The notes beneath the pieces were generated by a model. That model saw nothing but the letters and a program-made list of their open reading frames with translations. It was not told the origin of the DNA and did no database searches. A stretch of 64,000 bases of DNA from Parapedobacter luteus. GTDB lineage: Bacteria > Bacteroidota > Bacteroidia > Sphingobacteriales > Sphingobacteriaceae. Position numbers and translations under genes: made by a program. Location: assembly GCF_900168055.1 (NCBI RefSeq), contig NZ_FUYS01000001.1, forward strand, positions 124,001 to 188,000, given 5' to 3'. Shown piece by piece: positions 53,549 through 63,924 of this stretch (the stretch's first letter is position 1; every line of letters begins with the position of its first letter).

Positions 53549-55297
53549 ATGCGAAAGAAAAAAAAACTGAAAGGGTTGTTTGTAGCGTTGCTGATACTCT
53601 TCACAGCGCACAACGCTGTAAAAGGGCAGGAAGGCGACGAATACGTCCCGTGCCAGGTTATGCCCAACCTCATTACAAATTACAATGAAGATCTGGCATC
53701 ACTGCGGATTGCCTATGTGGTGGAGTATTCCCCCGAACGCCGTGCACGGTTTGAACAGTTGGATAAGGATTATTTGGCAAAACTGGCCAAAATCGATTTT
53801 GAAAGTCTTCCACAAGAGTGTAAGGTAGACTATATTCTGTTCAAACGCGATCGCGAGGAGAATCTCCGGCTGTCGAAAATGGAAGCTGATGAAGTGGCGA
53901 AGGTATCGGAGTGGTTTCCATTTGCGGAGAAGATATACGAAGTTGAGCGGTTTCGGCGGGACGGCAGCAAAATCCCCGATTCGGAGGCGTTGGCATTGCT
54001 TTACGCGGGTTTCACGAAAGAAATACAGTCGCTTCGTGCCCGGCTGCGTGCAGACGAAAGCCTCGGCGTACTCAATGTATACACGGCAGACAACATCATT
54101 ACCGGGTTGAAAACCGCATTGCGGAGTTCGTATGAGTTTTATAACGGCTACGATCCGCTGTACACCTGGTGGATGCCGATGCCTTATGAGAACCTGACCA
54201 AAGCGCTGACTGGTTACGCCAATGATTTCCGTGAGAAGTTAACGGCTGGACGTTTGCAAATGGATGACAGCGGTATCGTGGGCAAGCCTGTTGGCCGCGA
54301 CGAATTGATCAGCCTGTTGCGGTACAATTTCATCCCCTATACCCCGGAGGAACTCATCGACATCGCGATGAAGGAATTTGAATGGTGCGATGCAGAAGCG
54401 CTAAAGGCCTCGCGGGAGATGGGCTTCGGTGACGATTGGAAGGCTGCGCAAGAACAGGTTAAACAAACGTATGTACCGGCCGGCGGCAAGCCTGCGCTCA
54501 TCCGCCGCTTGTTTGACGAGTCTATAGATTTCATCAAAGGGCATGACATGGTGACGATTGATCCCCTGGCCGAAGAAGTCTGGGGCTTGCGGATGATGTC
54601 GCCCGAACGCCAGCTCGTTAACCCGTTTTTCACGGGCGGTACGTCGATCAGCATATCTTATCCCACCAATACCATGGAAGTGGAAGACCGGATGATGAGT
54701 ATGCGCGGAAACAACCCGCATTTTTCCAGGGCAACGGTACACCATGAATCGATAGTAGGGCACCATTACCAACGGATGATGAATAATCGCTACCGTAGCT
54801 ACCGATCGTTTGGTACGCCGTTCTGGACGGAAGGATGGGCATTGTACTGGGAATTTTTGCTTTATAGCATGGACTTTCCGCAGTCCCCGGAAGACAGGCT
54901 GGGCATGTTGTTCTGGCGGATGCACCGATGTGCCCGCGTGATTTTCTCGCTCAACTACCACTTGGGCAAGTGGACACCTCAGGAATGTATTGATTTCCTG
55001 GTAGACCGGGTCGTGTTCGAACGGGCTAATGCCGAGGCAGAGGTTAGGCGTTCTTTCGGTCTTCGTATTACCCCGCTCTATCAGCTGGCTTATATGATGG
55101 GCGGGCTTCAGTTTTCAGGGCTTAAGCAAGAGCTTGTGGACAGCGGCAAAATGGGGTTAAAGGAGTTTCACGATAAGGTGTTGCGGTTAAATGCCATGCC
55201 GGTGGAAATGGTACGTGCCATTCTTACGGATCAAAAGTTAACTAAGGATTTCAAAACCAGCTGGCGGTATTACGAGCAGGCACCGTTTTGGAAATAA
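53549..55297 (+). CDS. Secreted DUF885 zinc-peptidase-like protein (copy 3)
   Basis: 582 residues with a lysine-rich start and a signal peptide (LFVALLILFTAHNAVKG). The metal motif reads HESIVGHH (399-406), departing from HELxPGHH in copies 1 and 2, with E428 in WTEGWALYWE. Overall it is clearly a paralogue. It is in the same transcript as the first SusC/D pair (39 bp gap), which links this family to imported substrate. Confidence 0.87.
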   Translation: MRKKKKLKGLFVALLILFTAHNAVKGQEGDEYVPCQVMPNLITNYNEDLASLRIAYVVEYSPERRARFEQLDKDYLAKLAKIDFESLPQECKVDYILFKRDREENLRLSKMEADEVAKVSEWFPFAEKIYEVERFRRDGSKIPDSEALALLYAGFTKEIQSLRARLRADESLGVLNVYTADNIITGLKTALRSSYEFYNGYDPLYTWWMPMPYENLTKALTGYANDFREKLTAGRLQMDDSGIVGKPVGRDELISLLRYNFIPYTPEELIDIAMKEFEWCDAEALKASREMGFGDDWKAAQEQVKQTYVPAGGKPALIRRLFDESIDFIKGHDMVTIDPLAEEVWGLRMMSPERQLVNPFFTGGTSISISYPTNTMEVEDRMMSMRGNNPHFSRATVHHESIVGHHYQRMMNNRYRSYRSFGTPFWTEGWALYWEFLLYSMDFPQSPEDRLGMLFWRMHRCARVIFSLNYHLGKWTPQECIDFLVDRVVFERANAEAEVRRSFGLRITPLYQLAYMMGGLQFSGLKQELVDSGKMGLKEFHDKVLRLNAMPVEMVRAILTDQKLTKDFKTSWRYYEQAPFWK

Positions 55298-55309
55298 ATT
55301 CGGAAAGAA

Positions 55310-55765
55310 ATGAAAAAGCTGCTCCTGCTATTCCTTTGTGGATTGCCGCTTCAACAGGGATTGGCCCAGTCGCCACATGATGGACAAGCCCTCCACGAAG
55401 GAATGATGAATGCAACTTGGCGAGCCATTAACAACGCAACCAATAGTGGCAACGGCAATGGAACATTTGGCACCAACCTATCGGCCGAAATCCGTGCGTT
55501 GAGTAACAAAGTGGTCAATTTGGCTGGTTACGTCATTCCCATTGAAAGCGGCCGGACCCACAAGCGGTTTATGTTGTCGGTATTGCCGATCATGCAATGT
55601 ATGTTTTGCGGGCAGGACGGGATTCCGCCCATGATTGAGGTGATGATGAAGGATAGGGCCGTACCTTATTCAGATTTTCCGGTAGAGCTGAAAGGGCGAT
55701 TGTATCTCAAGGAAAGCGCAGATGGAAGCGGTGGTATCCAACTGCTGGATGCCGAGTTGTATTAG
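55310..55765 (+). CDS. Secreted DUF3299-like protein
   Basis: 151 residues with a signal peptide (LLLLFLCGLPLQQGLAQ). The text VVNLAGYVIPIE and LSVLPIMQCMFCGQDGIPPMIEV matches the DUF3299 pattern, a small periplasmic family with a CxxC pair that may bind metal. It lies 12 bp after the third DUF885 gene, whose product needs zinc or a similar metal, so a metal-delivery role is possible but unproven. Confidence 0.7.
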   Translation: MKKLLLLFLCGLPLQQGLAQSPHDGQALHEGMMNATWRAINNATNSGNGNGTFGTNLSAEIRALSNKVVNLAGYVIPIESGRTHKRFMLSVLPIMQCMFCGQDGIPPMIEVMMKDRAVPYSDFPVELKGRLYLKESADGSGGIQLLDAELY

Positions 55766-55894
55766 TTGCCAACCGCAATGTGATAATTTAAGGGACTACC
55801 GGAGGTAAAAAATTCAACGAATATGTTGATAACACGACTCGCATGGATTTAGTGATTCGTTTAAGATTATAATTTTTACTAAAAGTTAAATTTT

Positions 55895-58800
55895 ATGAGA
55901 TTACATTTTATTATAGCTGCAATAATCTGTTTATACTGCTATCGGACTTATCCACAACAATTAGGCGTCCAGGGAAAAATAGTGGATGAAAACAATCAGC
56001 CCGTCTCCGGGGTGTCGGTCGTTATAAAAGATACCGGTACGGGTACGACAACGTCTGCCGAAGGCCTGTTTAGGATAAACGTGCCCGGAAACGCCACACT
56101 GGTGATTACCGCTTTAGGATATATAAGACAAGAGGTTGCTGTGGCAGACAGGACATCACTGGAAATAGTACTTTTAGCAGAAGAGACGGCGTTGGAGGAG
56201 GTCATTATCAATGCCGCCTATGGCAGTGCTAACCAAAAGTCGTTTACGGGCTCAGCAACAATGGTGAGTAGTGACGAAATCTTGGCGACCCAGCCGACAA
56301 ACATCACGCAGGCGATACAAGGCACAAGCCCGGGGGTACAAGTGCTAAACACCAATGGGGCTCCCGGAAGTGATGGCACGATTGTGATTCGGGGGCTTAG
56401 TTCCGTTGGCGGAGGGAATAACCCGTTGTATATTTTGGATGGGATGCCGTATGACGGCAATTTAAATTCAATTAATCCGAATGATATTGCCGACATGACG
56501 ATTTTGAAAGACGCGGCGGCGACTACGTTGTATGGTTCACGTGCAGCAAACGGTGTAATTGTGATCACCACAAAGAAAGGCAATACGCCCCGGCCGGTAA
56601 TCAATGTGAGAAGCAATTTCGGCTATTCAGACATGGCGGTACCCTATCCGGACAAGCTCAGTCCGCAGCAGCTGTTGGAACTTGCCTGGGAAGCATTGCG
56701 CAATGGGCAAACCGACCGCGGTGTTGCGTTAGATGTTGCCTCGCAGTATGCTACCGATCGCGTGGTTCAGGAGTACTTCCAAGATCCCAATAAGAACGTT
56801 TATAATACACCTACTCCGATCGGCACAGACGGTAGACTCATACCCGGCGCACAACAACTCTACTATGGCGATTGGTTTGGGGAATATTTTACCCCACGCT
56901 TGAGACAGGAACATACCGTGGACATCAGTGGCGCGACAGGGCAGGAAAATAGGACGTCATATTTCGTTTCCGGGTCTTACTTGAATGACAAAGGCAGTTT
57001 CAAGGTACAAGAGTTTGAACGATTTTCGGGACGGGCAAATGTAAATTCACAGGTGAATAATTGGTTGAACTTAGGAACCAATGTGTCGTACAGCCATTCA
57101 TTCCAACAAAACCCGAACGTTCAAGCCCGTTTTACGCGGACCATGCCCACGTTGTATCCGGTATATCAATGGGATTACGACAACAACACGTATATGCGCG
57201 ATCCTTTCGGTAACCTGATGCCCGATTACGGTGACGCCACACGTACCGAATGGCGCGGTTGGAATCCCGGCTTTGTAGGTGACTATAAAAATCCATACGA
57301 TTGGCATTTCGCTGGCAACAAAACGGACAACCTATCGACAAGAAGTTTCATGGAAATTCGATTTATCCCCGGGTTGACACTGCGGAGCGGGATAAGCACG
57401 GATTTCCAATTGAACTACAACCATTCTTACCAATCAGCAACGCTTACTTCCACCGCAGCCCGCGGCGGTAATGCGACACGTAGTGGAAATAGGCGGTTTT
57501 CGTATACCTTCAACAACCTGTTGACCTATGACCGTGATTTTGGCCTTCACCATATCAATGTGCTGGTGGGCCAGGAGGCCTATAAAGCACTTTACAATAA
57601 CTTAAGCGCTTCAAAACGGGAATTTGCATTGGGAGGGCTTTTTGAGTTGGGTGCAGCAGCGGAAATGACGGCTTCTTCATCGTCTGAAGATAACTATCGT
57701 TTGCAGAGCTACCTTTCTCGTTTGGAATATAATTGGAGCGGAAAATACCTGTTGTCGGCAAGTTATAGGATGGATGGATCGTCGCGGTTTGCGCCTGACA
57801 ACCGCTGGGGGAATTTCTGGTCTGTTGGTGGGGCATGGGTGCTATCCGACGAGGAATTCGTGAAAAACACGAGTTGGGTCGATTACTTGAAGTTGAGAGG
57901 GAGCTACGGCGCTGTGGGAAATGACCAAGTAGCAGTAGGCTATTACGCCTATCAAGGTCTTTATGCCACCGGCCGAAACGACTATACGAATCCTGGCGTG
58001 ACGCTTTCCAGACTCCCTACCCCCAACCTGGTTTGGGAAAGTAACGTCCAGGCCGATATTGGTGTGGAATTCCAGTTATTTGGCCGCCGTTTGCACGGGG
58101 CGATAGATTGGTTCAACCGGACATCAAAAGACCTGATTTTTGATAAACCCCTGCCGCCTTCGGTAGGCCTTAGCACCATCGCTGAAAATATCGGCGACGT
58201 CGAAAATCGCGGAATTGAATTGGATTTGGGTACTACCGTAATAAGTAACAGCAATTTTCTGTGGAGTGTCGACTTCAATGCCTCGCATTATAGAAACGTA
58301 ATTACGCGGCTTCCCCAAAACGAGATCATAGACGGCCGGTTCAAAATGGTTGAGGGAAGGTCCCGGTATGAGTTTTTCTTGGTGGACTGGGCAGGTGTCA
58401 ATCCCATAACTGGGAACAACACGTGGTACAGGTATAATGAAGACGGCACGCGCGAGGCAACCGAGCTTTACACGGAAGTGAATAACAATGACCAGAAACG
58501 GTTTCAGGGAAGCTCCCTGCCCGATTTGTTTGGTGCACTGACCAATTCCTTCCGATATAAAGGTATTGATTTGTCATTCATGCTGTATTACAGCATTGGC
58601 GGTAAGATGTATGACGGCGACTATGCCGAAGGGGTACGATACCGGAGAGGATTTAATATGAGCACACAAATTTTGGATCGCTGGACGCCGGAAAACACCG
58701 ATACGCGTATCCCCAGGCTATCCGAATTTACGCAAAATAACGTGGGTTCAAGCTCCACACAATACCTGTTTGACAACAGCTTTTTGCGGCTACGGAATGT

Positions 58801-59023
58801 ATCAATTGGTTATGAACTTCCAAGACAATTAACGGAAAGGTGGTCTATACATAGCGTCAAGCTATTCGCCCAGGGTACTAATCTCTTTACATGGGGAAAA
58901 GCTGCTGATCGTGGTACCGACCCAGAAACAGCAATCAACGGCGTAGTTTCTAACGGAACCAATGGCAACGGCGCCGGTTCTATACGGAAAAGCTGGTCTT
59001 TTGGACTCCGAGCTTCCTTCTAA
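55895..59023 (+). CDS. SusC/RagA-like TonB-dependent transporter (peptide locus 2)
   Basis: 1042 residues. Signal peptide, regulatory domain (GVQGKIVDENNQPVSGVSVVI), plug with NPLYILDGMPYDG and IADMTILKDAAATTLYGSRA, and a beta-barrel ending LRASF. It is only distantly similar to the SusC at 48885. It pairs with the SusD gene 32 bp later. Substrate unknown; a protease-like gene is coupled downstream. Confidence 0.93.
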   Translation: MRLHFIIAAIICLYCYRTYPQQLGVQGKIVDENNQPVSGVSVVIKDTGTGTTTSAEGLFRINVPGNATLVITALGYIRQEVAVADRTSLEIVLLAEETALEEVIINAAYGSANQKSFTGSATMVSSDEILATQPTNITQAIQGTSPGVQVLNTNGAPGSDGTIVIRGLSSVGGGNNPLYILDGMPYDGNLNSINPNDIADMTILKDAAATTLYGSRAANGVIVITTKKGNTPRPVINVRSNFGYSDMAVPYPDKLSPQQLLELAWEALRNGQTDRGVALDVASQYATDRVVQEYFQDPNKNVYNTPTPIGTDGRLIPGAQQLYYGDWFGEYFTPRLRQEHTVDISGATGQENRTSYFVSGSYLNDKGSFKVQEFERFSGRANVNSQVNNWLNLGTNVSYSHSFQQNPNVQARFTRTMPTLYPVYQWDYDNNTYMRDPFGNLMPDYGDATRTEWRGWNPGFVGDYKNPYDWHFAGNKTDNLSTRSFMEIRFIPGLTLRSGISTDFQLNYNHSYQSATLTSTAARGGNATRSGNRRFSYTFNNLLTYDRDFGLHHINVLVGQEAYKALYNNLSASKREFALGGLFELGAAAEMTASSSSEDNYRLQSYLSRLEYNWSGKYLLSASYRMDGSSRFAPDNRWGNFWSVGGAWVLSDEEFVKNTSWVDYLKLRGSYGAVGNDQVAVGYYAYQGLYATGRNDYTNPGVTLSRLPTPNLVWESNVQADIGVEFQLFGRRLHGAIDWFNRTSKDLIFDKPLPPSVGLSTIAENIGDVENRGIELDLGTTVISNSNFLWSVDFNASHYRNVITRLPQNEIIDGRFKMVEGRSRYEFFLVDWAGVNPITGNNTWYRYNEDGTREATELYTEVNNNDQKRFQGSSLPDLFGALTNSFRYKGIDLSFMLYYSIGGKMYDGDYAEGVRYRRGFNMSTQILDRWTPENTDTRIPRLSEFTQNNVGSSSTQYLFDNSFLRLRNVSIGYELPRQLTERWSIHSVKLFAQGTNLFTWGKAADRGTDPETAINGVVSNGTNGNGAGSIRKSWSFGLRASF

Positions 59024-59055
59024 CGATTAGGGTAAAAAGCATAAAACATAAAACG

Positions 59056-60498
59056 ATGAAACTAAGAAAAATTATTGTATTCAACATCTTCACGGCATTT
59101 GCATTCTTTTTTGCAGGATGTGATGATGATTTTTTAAATACCAATCCTTCGACTTCGATTTCTGATGAATTGTTGTTCAGTACCATGGACGGCGCGCAGA
59201 ATGCGATCAATGGTGTTTATTACCTTATACGCCTTCGCAGCACAGACATCGAATTTGGTTCTATTATCCAGTTCAATAACGGATTTGACATCATGGGGCA
59301 AGATTTGATCGTACGCAATTCCATGGGACAAATGCAGGTTTATTATGCCCACAATACCAACCCCACCCGGGCAGACGGAGGGATGACGAGCCAAGTTTGG
59401 TCTTACTTTTATACGATTATCAATAATGTCAATATGATTTTGGACAATATCGATAGTATCGATGGCGATCAAACACAGAAGAACCATATTAAGGGGCAAG
59501 CGCTTGCAATCAGGGGCTGGGCCTATTTTTACCTGGTGAGGTTTTATCAGCAAACGTATGCCATTGCCCGTGATATGCCCGGCGTCCCGTATTATAATCA
59601 AGGGGGCAATACCGAAGGTCGGCCGAGGGAACAGGTCTCCGTAGTGTATGGAAATATCGTGAGTGATTTAAATGAAGCCATCAACCTCTTGGCAGGTTTT
59701 AACAGGGCCTTTAAAAGCCAAGTCAATCAATCCGTGGCTCAAGGCTTTTTGGCGAATGTCTATTTAACGATGGAAGATTGGGCAAGCGCCGCAGCTGCGG
59801 CTAATGCTGCCAAAAGCGGGTATCCCTTAATGACGAAGGAAGAATTTCAGTCGGGTTTCAACGAATGGGCGCTTGAAGAATGGATGTGGGGTGTACATCA
59901 ATCGACCGTACAAAACTTGGGCAATGGATCACCTTTCACCCTTTGGGCAAATCAGACTCGGGGGACACAATGGACTTTTGATTTCCTGTATGTAAATGAT
60001 ACCTTCATGGGCCTGTTTGAAGAAGGGGATGTGCGGAACCAATTTTGGTATCGGGAGGATCATGGGCATTGGACTTCAGACAAATTCAGGGAGGCCCAAG
60101 ATGATTTTTATGGTGATATCGTGTTGATGCGCTCGGCGGAAATGTATTTGGTAGAAGCGGAAGCCTTGGCAAGACAAGGGAGGGAGGATGAGGCAAAGAC
60201 CGTATTATGGCAATTGCAGGATCAACGCCAAGCAACTCGGACATCAAGTACGGGAAGTGCGCTGATTGAAGCTATTCTTGTCGAGCGAAGAAAAGAACTT
60301 TACGCCGAAGGCGTGGCGTGGTTTGATTTAATCAGAAACCAAAAGCCTGTGTCGCGTACTGGCGACCATCCTTCCATCGTGGAAATACCAAGCCGATCGT
60401 GGCGGTTTATCTTGCAGATACCGGTGAATGAGTTTAACAGCAATACAAACCTGGTGTCTACAGACCAAAATCCATACGACGGTATTTATCAGCCATGA
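59056..60498 (+). CDS. SusD/RagB-like surface lipoprotein (peptide locus 2)
   Basis: 480 residues with lipobox FAGC (C22). The SusD pattern includes IKGQALAIRGWAYFYLVRFY, RSAEMYLVEAEALARQGRED and the C-terminal VERRKELYAEGVAWFDLIR. Its stop overlaps the next start (ATGA), coupling it to the secreted HExxH protein. Confidence 0.93.
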   Translation: MKLRKIIVFNIFTAFAFFFAGCDDDFLNTNPSTSISDELLFSTMDGAQNAINGVYYLIRLRSTDIEFGSIIQFNNGFDIMGQDLIVRNSMGQMQVYYAHNTNPTRADGGMTSQVWSYFYTIINNVNMILDNIDSIDGDQTQKNHIKGQALAIRGWAYFYLVRFYQQTYAIARDMPGVPYYNQGGNTEGRPREQVSVVYGNIVSDLNEAINLLAGFNRAFKSQVNQSVAQGFLANVYLTMEDWASAAAAANAAKSGYPLMTKEEFQSGFNEWALEEWMWGVHQSTVQNLGNGSPFTLWANQTRGTQWTFDFLYVNDTFMGLFEEGDVRNQFWYREDHGHWTSDKFREAQDDFYGDIVLMRSAEMYLVEAEALARQGREDEAKTVLWQLQDQRQATRTSSTGSALIEAILVERRKELYAEGVAWFDLIRNQKPVSRTGDHPSIVEIPSRSWRFILQIPVNEFNSNTNLVSTDQNPYDGIYQP

Positions 60499-61409
60499 GT
60501 AAGTGTAGTGATATGATATGGACTAAAAGTAAGCGAAGAGCTTATCTGCTCGCGTTGGCCGTATTATTGGGATCGAATTGCGTTTTCGGCCAGAAGCATC
60601 CATTGCCGGATTCGTTGGTTAAAAACTATGTAAATTTTATCGTCCGAACTCCCCCTGACTCGTTAGAAGCAGACACAGGTTTTTACAAAAAATACTGTGA
60701 CGCAAGGGGGATTCCCATTCTTTCATCCGCAAATACGCCAGACGATGCCTTATTGGTCGCCCGTGACATCGTAAACCAAATGCTCGAAAAACGATTGGAC
60801 ATCCGGAAAGGGCTGGTAGAAAAGGGGGCTCGTGTCCTGATCATCGCCCATACGGAAGGCGAGATGGATCTTCCGGAAAGAAGGAACTGGAGAAAGCCCG
60901 CTAAGGACGACCGTAGGCTTACCCCTAAGGAGCGAGAAAATTATGACAAGCCCGGCGGAATTGGAAGCATGGATCCGAGGACCTATTGGAACCAACGCGC
61001 ACGCGGCATGGGCGGAACGCTGACATCCTGCGCGGAAGAGAACCTTCTCGGGTATGCAAATACCAGGTATTATGGTGAAAATATTTTGGTACATGAATTT
61101 AGCCATAACATAATGAGTACAATACGGACCGTTGATCCAAAACTGTATGCAGAAATTGAGGAAGCATACGAAATCGCAAGAGCGAACAATAGGTATGCAG
61201 GGCAATACGCCATAAACACAAAGGAGGAATATTGGGCAGAAGGTACACAGTGGTGGTTTGGTTCAAACTTTCCCTTTAAAGATGGAGACCTCACACTCAA
61301 ATCCGCCCGTGATTTGAAACAGTACGATTTGAAACTGTATTTACTGTTAGATCAGGTCTATTCTGCGGATACTATCGCAGCCGACGTTTACAGTGGATTT
61401 TATAAATGA
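60495..61409 (+). CDS. Secreted HExxH...E metallopeptidase-like protein
   Basis: 304 residues with a signal sequence (LLALAVLLGSNCVFGQ). HEFSH (200-204) and a Glu 45 residues later in EEYWAEGTQWWF (E249) form a gluzincin-like zinc site. The upstream half is not a recognised peptidase domain. Co-translation with the SusD lipoprotein suggests it processes material captured by that SusC/D pair. Family name uncertain; metallopeptidase activity is inferred from the motif. Confidence 0.7.
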   Translation: MSKCSDMIWTKSKRRAYLLALAVLLGSNCVFGQKHPLPDSLVKNYVNFIVRTPPDSLEADTGFYKKYCDARGIPILSSANTPDDALLVARDIVNQMLEKRLDIRKGLVEKGARVLIIAHTEGEMDLPERRNWRKPAKDDRRLTPKERENYDKPGGIGSMDPRTYWNQRARGMGGTLTSCAEENLLGYANTRYYGENILVHEFSHNIMSTIRTVDPKLYAEIEEAYEIARANNRYAGQYAINTKEEYWAEGTQWWFGSNFPFKDGDLTLKSARDLKQYDLKLYLLLDQVYSADTIAADVYSGFYK

Positions 61410-61455
61410 ATGTTGGTATGACGCCCAATTAGATAGGGTTGAATAGTATTAGATT

Positions 61456-61584
61456 GACCAATATGGATGGAATCAAAGCCGCTTGCATGCATGAATTCGG
61501 ATAATATCAGGGTTTATATGGTTAAAATATAGCTTTAGGCGGACCAATATCGTAGCTATTTTTATAATCCAATGTCATATTGGA
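61456..61584. repeat. Repeated GACCAATAT motifs and inverted copy before the S9 gene
   Basis: GACCAATAT occurs at 61456-61464 and 61542-61550, and TCCAAT-N5-ATTGGA forms a hairpin or palindrome at 61568-61584. These lie in the 238-bp gap before the S9 peptidase gene and may be a regulator site; chance is possible in AT-rich DNA. Confidence 0.25.
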
Positions 61585-61647
61585 AATCGATGACTTGTAT
61601 CCGCTGAAGCACAGCGTAAACTAACCACTTAACGAATAATAGAGTAT

Positions 61648-63924
61648 ATGAAAAAAAGAAACTGTTACACGCTTTGTCTACTGGTTTGTGGCTTTATTGT
61701 CGCCCATCGAGCTACTGGCCAAGGCACAGCAGCAGATTACCGCCGGGCCATTGCTTTCGGCGAAACGACACGGGATAAGGTATTTTATTCGCCAACCCGG
61801 TTTTCGTGGCTGGAAAATCGGCAACAATTTTGGTATGCAAACAACACGCCCGAAGGCAAGCGATTCATGCTGGTGGATGCGTCCAAGCGGCAAAAGCGCG
61901 AAGCCTTTGACCATGGACGGATAGCTACAGCATTGCAGGCGGCTAGCGGCGAAAAGGTTGATGCGGACAGCCTCCCTTTTGACAACATCGTCTTCAAATC
62001 TACCAATCAGATTGAGTTTGATGCATTTGGGAAAATATGGAGTGCAAGCTTGGCGGACTACAAGGTTTTGGACACGGGGAGGAAGCCCGAGCCGCCGCGG
62101 TGGGGCCGAGGCAGCGGCCGTTATTGGGGCGATTCCGATGATGGCAGTGTCCGGGAAACCCCTTCGCCTGACAGCAACTGGGTGGCATATATCAAAAATT
62201 ACAACGTATATATCCGCCGCAGAAACGACAAAGGAGAAGAGATACAGTTGAGCTATGACGGGGCGCTCGGCCATCACTATTCGCCAATGATTGCCTGGTC
62301 GCCGGATTCAAAAAAACTGGCCGTAAATAAAGTAAGGCCCAATACGCAACGGAAAATTTATTTTGTTGAATCTTCGCCAAGCACGCAATTGCAACCTATC
62401 CTGCAAGAGCGTAATTACCTAAAACCTGGCGATGCGTTGCCGCAAAACCAACCTGTACTTTTCCTGATAGAAAGTAAACAGTCTTTTGCGGTAGATCCGT
62501 CATTGATTCCCAACCAGTACAGTATCTCCCGGTTGGAGTGGCGCAAGGACAGCAGGGCATTCACGTTTGAATACAATCAGCGGGGACATCAACGGTATGA
62601 AGTGTTTGCCATGGATGCCGGCAACGGTTCGGTGAAGCCATTGATCACAGAGACCAGCAAGACGTTTGTTGAATATAGTGGCAAGCGATACCGGATGGAT
62701 ATCAATGACGGCAAGGAAATCATATGGGCTTCGGAGCGAGATGGTTGGAATCACCTGTACCTGTACGATGGGGAGAGCGGCGCCGTAAAGAATCAAATCA
62801 CCAAAGGAGAATGGGTGGTTAGAGAGGTCGTGCATGTAGATGAAGACAAGCGGCAGCTCATTTTTGCTGGAAGTGGGCGCGAAGCTGGACAGGATCCCTA
62901 TTTTACCCAATATTACCGCATAAATTTCGACGGCAGCGGCTTGATGCCGTTGACTAAAGAAGACGGGAATCACCGAGCAACTTTTTCTGCTGATTATTTG
63001 ACCTTTGTAGACACCTATTCACGGGTGGATGCCCCGCCTGTATCGGTGCTTCGCAGCGCGACGGACGGCAAGGTATTGTTGGAACTGGAAAAGGCAGACG
63101 ATAGCGCCTTGCTGGCCACGGGCTGGCGGTACCCGGAAGTATTCCACGCAAAAGGTCGCGACGGCGTGACGGACATCTGGGGCGTCATCATCCGGCCTTC
63201 GAATTTCGATCCGAATAAGTCATATCCTGTTATTGAAAATATTTACGCTGGGCCGCAAGGCTCATTTGTGCCTAAGAATTTCAGCACACAACAAGGCATG
63301 GCCGCATTGGCCGAGCTGGGTTTTATTGTCGTCCAGATCGACGGTATGGGTACATCAAACCGCTCGAAGGCTTTCCATGACGTATGTTGGAAAAATTTGA
63401 AGGATGCGGGATTCCCCGATCGTATCCTGTGGATGAAGGCAGCAGCAGCCAAGTATTCGTATATGAATCTTAGCCGGGTAGGGATTTATGGCACATCGGC
63501 AGGTGGGCAAAATGCTGCGGGCGCAGTGCTGTTCCACCCTGAATTTTATAAAGTAGCGGTCTCTTCCTGTGGCTGCCATGACAACCGGATGGACAAAATG
63601 TGGTGGAATGAACAATGGATGGGATACCCCATCGGTCCGCAATACGCTGAATGCTCCAATGTCGAAAACGCCCACAAATTAGAAGGTAAATTGATGCTTA
63701 TCGTGGGCGAGGTGGATGACAATGTAGACCCTGCATCTACCATGCAGGTTGTGGACGCTTTGATTAAAGCCAACAAGGAACACGAACTGGTGGTGCTACC
63801 TGGTGCAGCACACACATCCGGGGGACCATATGGCGAACGTAAGCGACGTGATTTCTTTGTAAAACACCTTTTAGGCGTAGATCCGCCGATTTGGGAAGGA
63901 CAGCAGGCGATTGCCACCCGTTAA
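61648..63924 (+). CDS. Secreted S9 (DPP4-like) prolyl oligopeptidase family peptidase
   Basis: 758 residues with a signal peptide (cut near ATGQG). A beta-propeller domain (~90-490) is followed by the alpha/beta-hydrolase domain with the triad Ser617 in YGTSAGGQ, Asp near 691-694 (GEVDDNVDP) and H722 (GAAHTS). DPP4-type enzymes release dipeptides from peptide N-termini. It closes the peptide locus and could act on peptides brought in by the two SusC/D systems. It may have its own promoter. Confidence 0.92.
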   Translation: MKKRNCYTLCLLVCGFIVAHRATGQGTAADYRRAIAFGETTRDKVFYSPTRFSWLENRQQFWYANNTPEGKRFMLVDASKRQKREAFDHGRIATALQAASGEKVDADSLPFDNIVFKSTNQIEFDAFGKIWSASLADYKVLDTGRKPEPPRWGRGSGRYWGDSDDGSVRETPSPDSNWVAYIKNYNVYIRRRNDKGEEIQLSYDGALGHHYSPMIAWSPDSKKLAVNKVRPNTQRKIYFVESSPSTQLQPILQERNYLKPGDALPQNQPVLFLIESKQSFAVDPSLIPNQYSISRLEWRKDSRAFTFEYNQRGHQRYEVFAMDAGNGSVKPLITETSKTFVEYSGKRYRMDINDGKEIIWASERDGWNHLYLYDGESGAVKNQITKGEWVVREVVHVDEDKRQLIFAGSGREAGQDPYFTQYYRINFDGSGLMPLTKEDGNHRATFSADYLTFVDTYSRVDAPPVSVLRSATDGKVLLELEKADDSALLATGWRYPEVFHAKGRDGVTDIWGVIIRPSNFDPNKSYPVIENIYAGPQGSFVPKNFSTQQGMAALAELGFIVVQIDGMGTSNRSKAFHDVCWKNLKDAGFPDRILWMKAAAAKYSYMNLSRVGIYGTSAGGQNAAGAVLFHPEFYKVAVSSCGCHDNRMDKMWWNEQWMGYPIGPQYAECSNVENAHKLEGKLMLIVGEVDDNVDPASTMQVVDALIKANKEHELVVLPGAAHTSGGPYGERKRRDFFVKHLLGVDPPIWEGQQAIATR

